In this document: positions 32,736 through 40,343 of the stretch, one piece after another
Numbering within the stretch: position 1 is the first letter of the stretch
Layout of the letters: every line of letters begins with the position of its first letter
Source: a virus
IMG/VR virus record: IMGVR_UViG_3300047323_000694
Span: 1-64,000 of that record
Reading direction: 5' to 3' (one strand)
Length of the DNA: 64,000 nt
Notes under the pieces: generated by a model
What the model was told of the DNA's origin: nothing
Databases searched by the model: none
The model's input: only the letters and a program-made list of their open reading frames with translations
Made by a program: the position numbers and the translations under genes

Positions 32736-33295
32736 CTCAGCTCTACGCGTTAACGGGCCAAATGGCCGAACTCGTCGCGATGCTTGATACCGACGACGAA
32801 AGCCTTAAACACGCACTGCAAGACACCATGGACGCCATCCAGGGCGAGTTTGAAACCAAGGCCGACAACATCGTCATGCTGCGCCGGAACATAGAAGGCG
32901 ATATCGGCGCCATCGAAAAAGAGGTCGAGCGCCTGAACGAGCTGAAACGCATCAAGAAGAACAGCGTCAGCCAGATCAGCGATTACCTGCGCCGGAATAT
33001 GGAGGCGGCGAACATCAAGAGCATCAAGCGACCGCTGTTCACCATCACCCTGGCAATGGCGCCGGAAAAGGTGGTCGTCGATAACACGGATGAGATACCC
33101 GATGAGCTGGTGACGGTGGTGACTTCGGTTGAGCCGGATAAGAAAGCCATTGCGGTTCAATTAAAGAGAATTCGCGAGCATAACGCCGAGGTGCGCAAGC
33201 AGATGGACGCTGGCGAGGATGTAGAAGCTGAGCTGCTACCGGAGCCCGCTTGGGCACATCTCGAGCGAGGCGACAGCTCAATCCGAATCAAGTAA
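32732..33295 (+). CDS. Gp157 family protein
   Basis: A 187-residue protein with the Gp157 pattern: an N-terminal acidic helix (YALTGQMAELVAMLDTDDES), then ALQDTMDAIQGEFETKADN, the coiled coil and MEAANIKSIKRPLFTITLAM plus VVVDNTDEIPDE. In streptococcal phages it accompanies phage recombination and resistance functions. ATGA overlap with the Rad52-like gene argues for a shared recombination role. Confidence 0.85.
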   Translation: MTQLYALTGQMAELVAMLDTDDESLKHALQDTMDAIQGEFETKADNIVMLRRNIEGDIGAIEKEVERLNELKRIKKNSVSQISDYLRRNMEAANIKSIKRPLFTITLAMAPEKVVVDNTDEIPDELVTVVTSVEPDKKAIAVQLKRIREHNAEVRKQMDAGEDVEAELLPEPAWAHLERGDSSIRIK

Positions 33296-33346
33296 AGGGC
33301 TACCAGCCCTGCCCCAGCCGCCTGCCAATTTTCGCAAGAGCAAACC

Positions 33347-33583
33347 ATGAAACCTGTAAACATCAACGATCTGTGCGACCGTCGCACGGCTCACAGAGAT
33401 AACCTGCGCCTCCTGTTTAAGCATAGCTCTAATTGGGTAAACGACGACATCGCCAGAGGAGCTTTCACGATCGAGAACCTCACAAAGCAAGTCAAGGAAA
33501 AAATAGGCACTTCATTATCCGTTTCGGACACTGCTCGGGACCTAATTAGTAATGCACCTAAAAACAAAAATCACCCATTATAA
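33347..33583 (+). CDS. Small phage protein, unknown
   Basis: A 78-residue soluble, Lys/Asn-rich protein (MKPVNINDLCDRRTAHRDNL). Somewhat more AT-rich than upstream genes. It is the last gene of the rightward operon and its stop codon lies inside a hairpin. No family recognised. Confidence 0.5.
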   Translation: MKPVNINDLCDRRTAHRDNLRLLFKHSSNWVNDDIARGAFTIENLTKQVKEKIGTSLSVSDTARDLISNAPKNKNHPL

Positions 33584-33591
33584 AATGGGTG
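33566..33591 (-). terminator. Convergent terminator hairpin
   Basis: CACCCATT-ATAA-AATGGGTG, with a T-run on the leftward strand after it. It ends the zinc-ribbon gene transcript and overlaps the stop of the rightward operon. Confidence 0.7.
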
Positions 33592-33643
33592 ACCTGCTGC
33601 TGGCGGCAAGATTTTACAACAGTAGCCGCAAATCAAACTCTTT

Positions 33644-33877
33644 TTATTTTTTTTGAACAGAATGCACTAAAAGTTTCCAAAGAATGGGTGCACTACCCGC
33701 ATGCTGATGATGGTTTTGCGGAGGAAGGGTATGTCCGCCAGCAATGGATATTTCATCCCCACAATTTTTGCAGCGATAAATTCCTGCCCATGTCGCTGCA
33801 TGCCCCGGACTTAACTCTGTATCGAATGCTGCATCTTGGCTTGCTGTAAGCAACGAACCATCTTTGTAAAGTGCCAT
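33644..33877 (-). CDS. Small zinc-ribbon protein
   Basis: A 77-residue protein, leftward, alone. MALYKDGSLLTASQDAAFDT, then a CKNCG pair and GGHTLPPQNHHQH: two Cys and nearby His form a probable zinc site. The C-terminal ILWKLLVHSVQ is amphipathic. Small zinc-ribbon proteins of this look occur in Pseudomonas prophages; function unknown. A terminator follows. Confidence 0.65.
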   Translation of the reverse strand: MALYKDGSLLTASQDAAFDTELSPGHAATWAGIYRCKNCGDEISIAGGHTLPPQNHHQHAGSAPILWKLLVHSVQKK

Positions 33878-33924
33878 TAATAACTCCTTAAATTAATTTT
33901 TTCGTTTCCTTCCCGGGAAGCGTA

Positions 33925-34471
33925 AATAAAACCACTGATATCAAATTGCCGCAATACTGGGTTTTTAACCATGCGAGCAGCCTGGGTCCCTCTACGCAGG
34001 ACGAGCCCATAGACATAATGATCGGCACTCGCTCCGATGAGCCCCGCTGGGTTGCGAAGATCCGTAACCTAGGCAGCACCACCGAGAGCAAGCACGCCAC
34101 AATGATCACGCTCTTAGCTGACGCCCGGGTCGGTTTTCAGGACGTCACGGACTTCTGGAAAGGCAACCCTTCGACTTGATGTTGCCGATGATCAACGGCA
34201 AGACGCTCAAAGGGAATTGTGATTTGTGCTTTCTCAAGGGCGCTAAACAGATCTATTCAATCATCTCAAGCGAGCTTGGCTAATCGGCACCCAAGGGCGA
34301 CTGGCAGGCGCAGCAAGAAAAAACGTCAAGTTAGGCAACGGGACAACAGGCTAAGGCGCTCTGTTCCGCTTCGACCGCCCCGGCTATCAGCAGATGCTCG
34401 CCTACTCAAACACTCAAATCGATATTTTCTCCGGGCATGATCGATCCGTTGGGTGTTTCTGCGGAGATTAG
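33925..34471 (+). pseudogene. Decayed PAPS-reductase-like gene
   Basis: Pieces of one protein lie in order but out of frame. First piece: IDIMIGTRSDEPRWVAKIRN, then DVTDFWKGNP, followed near 34168 by a probable one-base deletion (a T missing before TCGAC). In the new frame: MINGKTLKGNCDLCFLKGAK, with the CDLCFLKG signature, then in-frame stops near 34280 and 34332, then GYQQMLAYSNTQIDIFSGHD and CFCGD at the end. This matches phage PAPS-reductase-domain proteins. The N-terminal nucleotide-binding part is missing as well. Confidence 0.7.
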
Positions 34472-34887
34472 GTATGTTTGAGAGCCGAGATAATCCCAGT
34501 GATCATGCCTGCACAACCAAAGAATATGGGTATCCAGAATGCAACGGCTTCCCTCTTTGCTTTTTGCTCTTCGCGTATCAACTTTCTTATTTCAAGAACT
34601 CCTATTTGAGTCAAATACTTGGGTTGCGATGGATCATTGTCGAAATCCACTGAATCCCAGAGCGATTTGTCGCTTCGATCCGGAAGTGGAAGATTTAAAT
34701 CATCAGCTTTCCTGGAAAAATACTTGGTCATGACTAGCTGGCGCCATTCGTAAATATTAGAAGCCTCTTGAATATAGGAGTGCCAGTCATCAGCGGGCTC
34801 GTGGGGCCTCTTTTTTTCATTTTCGGCTTCTGCCCGCCGTATTTTCTTTAGATCATTCCTGTGTTCAAACCAATTCATAAACGACAT
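34468..34887 (-). CDS. Cytoplasmic protein with C-terminal membrane anchor
   Basis: A 139-residue, rather AT-rich gene divergent from the methyltransferase. The product is charged (NEKKRPHEPADDWHSYIQEA) with one C-terminal membrane segment (AVAFWIPIFFGCAGMITGIISA). No family recognised. It overlaps the decayed PAPS-reductase by four bases at its 3' end. A host-surveillance or exclusion role is possible but unsupported. Confidence 0.6.
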   Translation of the reverse strand: MSFMNWFEHRNDLKKIRRAEAENEKKRPHEPADDWHSYIQEASNIYEWRQLVMTKYFSRKADDLNLPLPDRSDKSLWDSVDFDNDPSQPKYLTQIGVLEIRKLIREEQKAKREAVAFWIPIFFGCAGMITGIISALKHT

Positions 34888-34899
34888 CCGACTCCCTCC

Positions 34900-34914
34900 C
34901 TAGAATTTTTCTAG
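34900..34914. promoter_or_regulatory. Palindrome in divergent promoter region
   Basis: CTAGAA-TTT-TTCTAG, a perfect 15-base palindrome between the divergent membrane-anchored protein gene and the methyltransferase gene. It is a likely operator for one or both. Confidence 0.45.
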
Positions 34915-34936
34915 ACTATACCGTCGAGGCTTAGCT

Positions 34937-36106
34937 ATGCCCATCATTTACGGTAGCGTGTGCAGCGGAATTGAAGCCGCGACAGCAGCCTGGCATCAAC
35001 TAGGCATGCGTGCAGCTTGGTACGCCGAAATCGAACCCTTTCCCTGCGCGGTGCTGGCCCACCATTACCCCAACACACCAAACCTCGGCGACATGACCCG
35101 GCTCGCCGCTATGGTGTTATCCGGAATAATCGTCGCGCCCGACATTCTGGTCGGAGGGACACCCTGCCAAGCCTTTTCTGTGGCCGGTATGCGCGAGGGT
35201 CTTTCCGATCCGCGCGGCGCCCTCACCATCAAATACGTGGAGCTTGCAGATGCAGTTGACCATGTTCGAATCCTGCGAAACGAACCCGAATCCATCATCG
35301 TCTGGGAGAACGTCCCGGGTGTCCTGTCCGACAAAGGCAACGCCTTCGGATGCTTTCTTGGCGCGCTTGCTGGGGAAAACTGCGAGTTGCAGCCTTCAGG
35401 GAAGCGCTGGCAGGACGTTGGTTGTGTGTATGGACCCAAAAGAACAATCGCATGGAGGATTCTTGACGCCCAATATTTCGGCCTGGCCCAACGACGCCGC
35501 CGTGTGTTCGTTGTCGCAAGTGCTCGACCGGGGTTCGATCCCGCGTCGGTACTTCTTGAGCGAGAAGGCCTGCGCCGGGATTCTGCGCCGGGCCGAAGCC
35601 CGCTCAAGGCGGTTGCCGCCCTCACTTCAAGCGGCGTTGGAACATGCGGCGCGGACGACAACCAAGCCCAGGCCGGCCACATCATCGCCACCTATGGCGG
35701 AGGACGGCGCGGCGGCCCCATCGATGTAGCAGCCTGCCTCGTGGCCAAAGGGCAAAAGCTGGATTTTGAAGTGGAAAGTTTTGTGGTGCATGGCACACAA
35801 GATCCATGTGTCAGCAGAGACATGGCCTTTGCGCTGGGGAGGAACAGTGGACAGGAAAATGCCGTGTACGCCATGCAAGCGGCCGTACCGACTCATACAT
35901 GGCAAAGGGTAAGGCGGCTGACACCCATCGAGTGTGAACGACTTCAGGGCTTTCCTGACAACTACACGCTGATTCCCTGGAGAAACAAGGCAGCGCAGGA
36001 CTGCCCTGATGGGCCTCGATATCGAGCCATTGGAAACAGCAAGGCAGTGCCCGTCATACGCTGGATTGGCCTACGTATAAGTCGAGCACTGCATTCAAGC
36101 ACCTGA
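34937..36106 (+). CDS. C5 cytosine DNA methyltransferase
   Basis: A 389-residue Dcm-type enzyme. Motif I is YGSVCSGIEAATAA; the catalytic PCQ is at 76-78 (GGTPCQAFSVAG), ENV at 124-126, QRRRRV at 185-190, then RLTPIECERLQGFPDNYT and RYRAIGNSKAVPV as motifs IX and X. The target-recognition region lies about 210-320. No restriction enzyme gene is adjacent, so it is an orphan, probably protecting phage DNA from host restriction. Confidence 0.9.
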   Translation: MPIIYGSVCSGIEAATAAWHQLGMRAAWYAEIEPFPCAVLAHHYPNTPNLGDMTRLAAMVLSGIIVAPDILVGGTPCQAFSVAGMREGLSDPRGALTIKYVELADAVDHVRILRNEPESIIVWENVPGVLSDKGNAFGCFLGALAGENCELQPSGKRWQDVGCVYGPKRTIAWRILDAQYFGLAQRRRRVFVVASARPGFDPASVLLEREGLRRDSAPGRSPLKAVAALTSSGVGTCGADDNQAQAGHIIATYGGGRRGGPIDVAACLVAKGQKLDFEVESFVVHGTQDPCVSRDMAFALGRNSGQENAVYAMQAAVPTHTWQRVRRLTPIECERLQGFPDNYTLIPWRNKAAQDCPDGPRYRAIGNSKAVPVIRWIGLRISRALHSST

Positions 36107-36264
36107 CTACTTCTTCTTTTCCTTGTCGCCTTTTTTTGCGCAGGAGTCCGATCATCACCTTTATTCGTTCGATGATCGTGCCCACCCGTCTCTTTTTGAC
36201 GACCAGTAGAAATGACCCCTTTGCTGGTGCTGTCGTTCGAGTTTAGAAAATCGAAAATACCCAT
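36107..36264 (-). CDS. Small phage protein with A7 frameshift site
   Basis: A short gene convergent with the methyltransferase (stops touch at 36106/36107). The RBS GGGAG is good, then MGIFDFLNSNDSTSKGVIS and GRQKETGGHDHRTNKGDDRT. At a run of seven A (36131-36137, minus strand) the zero frame runs on into the methyltransferase gene as nonsense to 35962, while the -1 frame ends at once in a typical lysine-rich tail (KKGDKEKKK). Frameshifting or polymerase slippage at A7, or a recent indel, is implied. Confidence 0.5.
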
Positions 36265-36446
36265 TTTTGCTCCCTGCTGTACCTGGCTGAACAACCATTT
36301 GTCTCATCCATGATAGCTCCAAATTGCCATCACGCCTCAACCTCAAATCGTTAATCCCCCATCCGCATGCCAATTGCCAGACGCAATCGGTACAGCATTC
36401 AACATGACAACAAACACCCCTCCTACGCATCACAGGAAGCTTCGCC

Positions 36447-36848
36447 ATGGCCAACACCAGCGCAAAGAGTGTAGAGGCGCCGCAATCCAGATTTATCCGC
36501 TTCAAGCATGCATGGGGATACCTGGGCATGTGCCGCGATGAATTTAACAAAACCGTCAGGCCCCACGTCCGGGAATTCCCCATTGGGAAACAGGGTGTGG
36601 GATTTGACAGGCATGAGCTGGACGAGTGGGCAGATGCCTACGTCGAGTCCATGTCGATTGAAAAAGAGAACAACCGAGTCAACAATCAGCCCCGCAGTGG
36701 GCGCCAAGGAGTCAATCAATGGCGCGCAAAACCATGTCCGGCCTCTACGAGAGGAACGGCATTTGGCACATCGACAAGATCGTCAGAGGTAGCCGAATTC
36801 AAGAAAGTACTGGAACGAGTGAAAGGCAAGAAGCAGAGCAATACTTGA
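36447..36848 (+). CDS. Excisionase-like DNA-binding protein
   Basis: A 133-residue protein just before the integrase. Residues 20-75 look like a winged-helix excisionase (FKHAWGYLGMCRDEFNKTVR; PIGKQGVGFDRHELDEWADA). The C-terminal 43 residues overlap the integrase gene by 130 bases in another frame and still look protein-like (SSEVAEFKKVLERVKGKK). It should direct excision with the integrase. A shorter form ending near 36720 cannot be ruled out. Confidence 0.65.
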   Translation: MANTSAKSVEAPQSRFIRFKHAWGYLGMCRDEFNKTVRPHVREFPIGKQGVGFDRHELDEWADAYVESMSIEKENNRVNNQPRSGRQGVNQWRAKPCPASTRGTAFGTSTRSSEVAEFKKVLERVKGKKQSNT

Positions 36849-37897
36849 TCCATCGGCTCGAAAAGCTCAGGGAGCAAAGAGTGTACGGCGTGCGCCAGGT
36901 GCGAACCTGGCGGGAGGCAGCAACCCGATACCTGGTGGAGTTCAGCCACCAGACATCCATCGAGCTTACAGCGTCCCACCTCGAGCAGTTGGACCCGTAC
37001 ATTGGCGATCTGCCGATCACCCACATCGACGATGGGACGCTTGCACAATTCATCAAGGATCGAAAAAGCCCGGGCAAAACGTCAAAGGGCAAGGTCAAGC
37101 CGGGAGTTGCCAACAGGACCGTTAACATCGCCTTACAGCGCGTCGTCAGGATCTTGAACCTGTGCGCGCGAAAATGGCGGGATGCGGAAAAACGTCCGTG
37201 GCTGGATTCGGTGCCGATGATCAGCATGCTGGAAGAAAAGAACAGCAGCCGTAAGCCCTACCCACTGTCGTGGGACGAGCAATCGGTGTTCTTTGCTGAG
37301 TTACCGGCGCACCTTCAGCGGATGGCGCTTTTCAAGGTCAACACCGGGTGCCGCGAACAGGAAGTATGCAAACTGCGTTGGGATTGGGAGATTTACGTGC
37401 CGGAGCTGGAGACCAGCGTATTTCTGATCCCATATTCCTTCGGCGGGCGAAAGGAGAAGTCCGGCGTGAAGAATGGCGAGGACCGCCTTGTGATCCTGAA
37501 TGGGGTCGCAAAGTCGGTAATTGATAGGCAACGAGGCCAAAGCGAGGAGTGGGTGTTTCCCTATGAAGGCAGGGCAATGCACAGGATGAACGACACGGCA
37601 TGGCAAAACGCGCGGGAGCGTTCAGGCAAGATCTGGCAGGAAAAATATTTAAAGCCGGCGCTGCCAGGTTTTGTATCACTCAGGGTTCACGATTTGAAAC
37701 ACACCTTTGGCAGAAGGCTGCGGGCGGCGGGCGTTACAGAGGAGGACAGAAAGGCATTGCTTGGGCATAAGAACGGCAGCATCACCAGCCACTACTCCAC
37801 CGCAGAGCTGGGGCATTTGATTGACGCTGCGAATAAGGCGTCGTCCACCGACTCGCGTGGCCCGGCGTTGACAATACTAAGGAGGAAAACGGGATGA
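36719..37897 (+). CDS. Tyrosine integrase
   Basis: A 392-residue site-specific recombinase. The N-terminal arm-binding and core-binding domains occupy about 1-175. The catalytic part has Arg212 (NTGCREQEV), a HDLKHTFGRR box (His324, with Lys327 where many members have Arg), His350 in LGHK and Tyr359 (HYSTAEL). It would cut at the adjoining proline-tRNA attachment site (37967). It overlaps the excisionase-like gene. Confidence 0.9.
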   Translation: MARKTMSGLYERNGIWHIDKIVRGSRIQESTGTSERQEAEQYLIHRLEKLREQRVYGVRQVRTWREAATRYLVEFSHQTSIELTASHLEQLDPYIGDLPITHIDDGTLAQFIKDRKSPGKTSKGKVKPGVANRTVNIALQRVVRILNLCARKWRDAEKRPWLDSVPMISMLEEKNSSRKPYPLSWDEQSVFFAELPAHLQRMALFKVNTGCREQEVCKLRWDWEIYVPELETSVFLIPYSFGGRKEKSGVKNGEDRLVILNGVAKSVIDRQRGQSEEWVFPYEGRAMHRMNDTAWQNARERSGKIWQEKYLKPALPGFVSLRVHDLKHTFGRRLRAAGVTEEDRKALLGHKNGSITSHYSTAELGHLIDAANKASSTDSRGPALTILRRKTG

Positions 37898-37921
37898 ACC
37901 CCCGCAAAAGTCCCTGCGCGT

Positions 37922-37950
37922 AAAAAAGCCGAACTGGCTAGAGTTCGGCT
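37922..37950 (-). terminator. Leftward terminator next to attachment site
   Basis: AGCCGAACT / AGTTCGGCT, 9-bp perfect stem with a six-base loop; on the minus strand a run of T follows. It would stop transcripts entering prophage 1 from the tRNA side. Confidence 0.65.
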
Positions 37951-37966
37951 AAGTCACTGAAAAATA

Positions 37967-38014
37967 TGGTCGGGACGGAGTGATTCGAACACTCGACCCC
38001 TAGCACCCCATGCT
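37967..38014 (-). other. Attachment site: 3' part of a tRNA-Pro gene
   Basis: On the minus strand this reads as the anticodon-arm to CCA end of a proline tRNA: GCATGGGGTGC with a GGG anticodon, then GGGGTCGAGTGTTCGAATC and CCCGACCA. The 5' half of a tRNA is absent. It lies 70 bases after the integrase stop, so it is almost certainly the prophage attachment core. The anticodon-stem base after GGTGC differs from the usual, consistent with a duplicated fragment, not a working tRNA. Confidence 0.75.
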
Positions 38015-38229
38015 ACGGTCAATACTCACATAACTCTATGATTTAATTGAAATACATAGGTATTCGAGCAAGCCAAATAATACGTTTTATTGTGGTTACG
38101 CAAACGAAAACACGCGGTCTCCAGCGCAGGTTTTGCGCAAGCTTGCGCCCCGCCCCCGGCGTCCTGCCGACATTCAAAACCATACCCTTTCATCACCTGA
38201 CACTAGTCATCCATTCATCATCTCGATTA
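38015..38229. other. Inter-prophage region
   Basis: No gene seen. It has a 14-base perfect palindrome GCGCAAGCTTGCGC (38135-38148). The sequence separates the attachment core of prophage 1 from the first gene of prophage 2. Confidence 0.4.
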
Positions 38230-38245
38230 CTGTATATCCAAACAG
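38230..38245 (+). promoter_or_regulatory. LexA (SOS) box
   Basis: CTGTATATCCAAACAG, a perfect CTGT-N8-ACAG site, ending 15 bases before the ATG of the coiled-coil gene at 38261. Repression by LexA and SOS induction of that gene are predicted. Confidence 0.8.
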
Positions 38246-38260
38246 TATCGGATAATCCAC

Positions 38261-38617
38261 ATGTGCATCGACTACGACGCCGAGAACTGGCTCGGCAATC
38301 CGACCCGGGAAGAAATGCTCGAGCACCATAACAAGCTGATCGAGGCAGAGAACGAACTCCTGCGCCAGGAGGTTGACCGGTACCGGAAGAACCAGGCCAA
38401 GCTGATCGACATGGTTTCGGCATTGACGATCGAACGTGATCGGTTGGGCAAGGATCTGGAAACCACAAAAACACGCTTGTCTGAAACCAGCAGCCAGAGC
38501 TATGAAAGGATGCGGGAGATCAGCGAGCTACAGCGCGTCGTATCACAGCGGGATGCGATCATGCGTCATTACGGAGTGCCTGAGGTCCTTTTCGGGTCGC
38601 CGCGCACTGAATCATAA
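38261..38617 (+). CDS. SOS-regulated coiled-coil protein
   Basis: A 118-residue protein that is nearly all coiled coil (NKLIEAENELLRQEVDRYRK; LTIERDRLGKDLETTKTRLS). It is preceded by a LexA box. Its 3' end overlaps the Rz gene of prophage 2 by 49 bases on the other strand. The function is unknown; such proteins could act as adaptor or inhibitor. It is the second SOS-linked gene in the window, and both sit at prophage ends. Confidence 0.65.
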   Translation: MCIDYDAENWLGNPTREEMLEHHNKLIEAENELLRQEVDRYRKNQAKLIDMVSALTIERDRLGKDLETTKTRLSETSSQSYERMREISELQRVVSQRDAIMRHYGVPEVLFGSPRTES

Positions 38618-39102
38618 GCCGCCTCACACGCCAGCCCAGCTATTCGGGAAGAATCAGCGATTGCTGCCAGTTCCCGATTTCTTTGGACAGATTTGTCGAG
38701 CAGTCCGGCGAGCAGATCTGCGGAAGTGTCCCTTGGCGCGCAGCTGGTGCCAGAGCTGGAATTGCTGCGGGCGCGACCGGTGGCGAGTAGTTGCTCGACT
38801 TGCTTGCGCAGCCCGTCAGCAGCAGTAGAGGCAGTAGCAGCAGTAGCGCGGGCCTGATCGAGTCGTTTCGTTGCATCGGTCTGTACCTCTTCCATCTGGG
38901 ATTGGCGGGATTGTTCGAGGGCGCGGGCGACTTCGGTGGCCTTGAGCGTTGCCGCGGTATCGGCCTTGTCGCGGTCTGACCACTTCGCCTGCCACCGGGC
39001 ATCAGTGACGGTCACGCCGTGGTGATAGGCGCCGTAGAGAATCCCGGCGATGGACAGCAGGATCAGTAGCGCCGCCCCGGCTTTGGCATAGAGGGTGCTC
39101 AT
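38569..39102 (-). CDS. Rz-like i-spanin of prophage 2 (DUF2514)
   Basis: A 177-residue spanin: N-terminal membrane segment (AGAALLILLSIAGILYGAYH), then an Ala/Thr-rich coiled coil. It shares HGVTVTD and WQAKW motifs with the Rz of prophage 1. ATGA overlap with the upstream endolysin gene. It would connect to the nested Rz1 lipoprotein and complete lysis by fusing inner and outer membranes. Confidence 0.85.
   Translation of the reverse strand: MSTLYAKAGAALLILLSIAGILYGAYHHGVTVTDARWQAKWSDRDKADTAATLKATEVARALEQSRQSQMEEVQTDATKRLDQARATAATASTAADGLRKQVEQLLATGRARSNSSSGTSCAPRDTSADLLAGLLDKSVQRNRELAAIADSSRIAGLACEAAYDSVRGDPKRTSGTP
38640..38876 (-). CDS. Rz1-like o-spanin nested in prophage 2 Rz
   Basis: A 78-residue lipoprotein from the ATG at 38876: signal peptide with a leucine-only core (PALLLLLPLLLLTGC, lipobox LTGC) and a proline/alanine-rich mature part ending with CSPDCSTNLSKEIGNW. 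It lies in another frame within Rz. Partner of the i-spanin across the periplasm. Earlier ATGs in the frame only add a basic shadow sequence. Confidence 0.85.
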   Translation of the reverse strand: MQRNDSIRPALLLLLPLLLLTGCASKSSNYSPPVAPAAIPALAPAARQGTLPQICSPDCSTNLSKEIGNWQQSLILPE

Positions 39103-39704
39103 GCCAGCACCTTGAGCGCCTGCGAATACAGCGCCTGCCGGTCAGCGAGACCATTTGTGCCGCCGTTGATTCGCTTGGTGATGCCGATCAGATCCCCGGC
39201 GTCGGCCAGCTTGTTCAGCCCATTGATCGACGAGAACCATGCTGCTGACATCGCGGCATTCGCCGGCTGCTCGATCAATTCAGGGTGCGCGACCAGATCC
39301 AGGCCTAGGGCATCGCCGCATTCCTTGTAGTTCGACTTCCCGGTGATCTGGATCAGGCCGCGACCGCGATAGGTCCAGCCGTCACCCAGCGCCGTGTTGC
39401 CCATGCGGGCGGCGTAGACCACGTTCGCGATGCGCTCAGGCTGCCGGGCGAACTGCGCAGCCAACCCAGCATCAAACCGGGCGGGCCACGTCGCCACCAA
39501 CGCATCGGCGCTGTAGTTCAGGTTTTCGACCAGTCGGGTCAGCTGGGCCGACTCATGGCCGACCTGCGCGATGAATGCCGCGATACGCAGTCGTGTGATG
39601 ATCTGGTACTTGCCCATGGCCGTATTCAGCACAGGCGTGAAAGCTGCCGCCACCTTCGCCGAGTTCGGCAGGATCGCGACAAGCTGGGACTGGGTGATTG
39701 GCAT
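39099..39704 (-). CDS. Endolysin, glycoside hydrolase family 19
   Basis: A 201-residue GH19 enzyme from the ATG at 39704; the frame opens far upstream but only as shadow. FIAQVGHESAQLTRLVENLN carries the catalytic Glu51 and second acid Glu60, and GDGWTYRGRGLIQITGKSNY is the classic GH19 motif. It cleaves peptidoglycan at lysis. No signal peptide is seen, so a holin must release it. Followed by Rz/Rz1. Confidence 0.9.
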   Translation of the reverse strand: MPITQSQLVAILPNSAKVAAAFTPVLNTAMGKYQIITRLRIAAFIAQVGHESAQLTRLVENLNYSADALVATWPARFDAGLAAQFARQPERIANVVYAARMGNTALGDGWTYRGRGLIQITGKSNYKECGDALGLDLVAHPELIEQPANAAMSAAWFSSINGLNKLADAGDLIGITKRINGGTNGLADRQALYSQALKVLA

Positions 39705-39722
39705 TCCACTTTCCTCAAGACG

Positions 39723-39747
39723 AAAAAAAGCCCGCTCAAGGCAGGCT
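39723..39747 (-). terminator. Terminator between fibre genes and endolysin
   Basis: AGCCTGC-CTTGA-GCGGGCT hairpin (one G-T pair), then seven T on the minus strand. It separates the tail-fibre group from the lysis genes. Confidence 0.75.
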
Positions 39748-39771
39748 CTGTGGCTGTATCGGTTTGGCAAG

Positions 39772-40335
39772 CTATGTCGCTGGCTGAACCACTGCCGAGG
39801 TTTCGTTGGTGTAGGGCTCAGGCTGTACCGGCCACGCCGGGGCGCTTGGCCATGTCGCTTGAGTCGATACACGGCCCAGCTTCACGTTGTAGCTGTTCCA
39901 CGACTTGAGCTGGGCTTTGCGCACCGGCAATTCTGCGATTTCAGCCGCAGACGGTTCGATGTAGTCCTCGTCGTCAGGGTCTTGCTGGTTGATCAGGTAG
40001 TCGAGGGTGTTGACTCGGCCTTGTAGGGCGGTGACTTGGGCGTTTGCTTGGCGGCTCAAGGCGTTCAGCTTGTCGGTATTGACCTCAAGCCATTGAGCGC
40101 TAGTGGCAGGAATAATGACCCAAGCCTGGTAAGCATGACCATCCACAATACGAACTGCCCCAGCAGCGTAGGTGTCTGGTGCGACTACAGTCGGTCGCGG
40201 ATCCTCTTCTAGCACTGCGAAACCATACTCAAGCAAGGCCTCATTTCCGACATCAGGAGGAAATCCGGTTAAAGGGAATAACTCCTGAAGCTGAATAGCA
40301 TTGATAACTTCTAAGGTAGCCAAATTTACGTACAT
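39772..40335 (-). CDS. Tail fibre assembly chaperone-like protein
   Basis: A 187-residue protein directly after the fibre gene. N-terminal MYVNLATLEVINAIQLQELF and the C-terminal KSWNSYNVKLGRVSTQATWP resemble tail-fibre assembly proteins. It should help fold the fibre at 40344. The gap is eight bases. The middle has a helical linker. Confidence 0.65.
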   Translation of the reverse strand: MYVNLATLEVINAIQLQELFPLTGFPPDVGNEALLEYGFAVLEEDPRPTVVAPDTYAAGAVRIVDGHAYQAWVIIPATSAQWLEVNTDKLNALSRQANAQVTALQGRVNTLDYLINQQDPDDEDYIEPSAAEIAELPVRKAQLKSWNSYNVKLGRVSTQATWPSAPAWPVQPEPYTNETSAVVQPAT

Positions 40336-40343
40336 GTTTTCAC

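Noticed and set aside
36719-37897. Inactive integrase because of HDLKH instead of HxLRH
   Set aside because: Lysine at this place is common in one branch of phage integrases; other catalytic residues are intact.
37967-38014. Functional tRNA-Pro gene
   Set aside because: Only the 3' half is present; no 5' acceptor or D-arm sequence precedes it on the minus strand.
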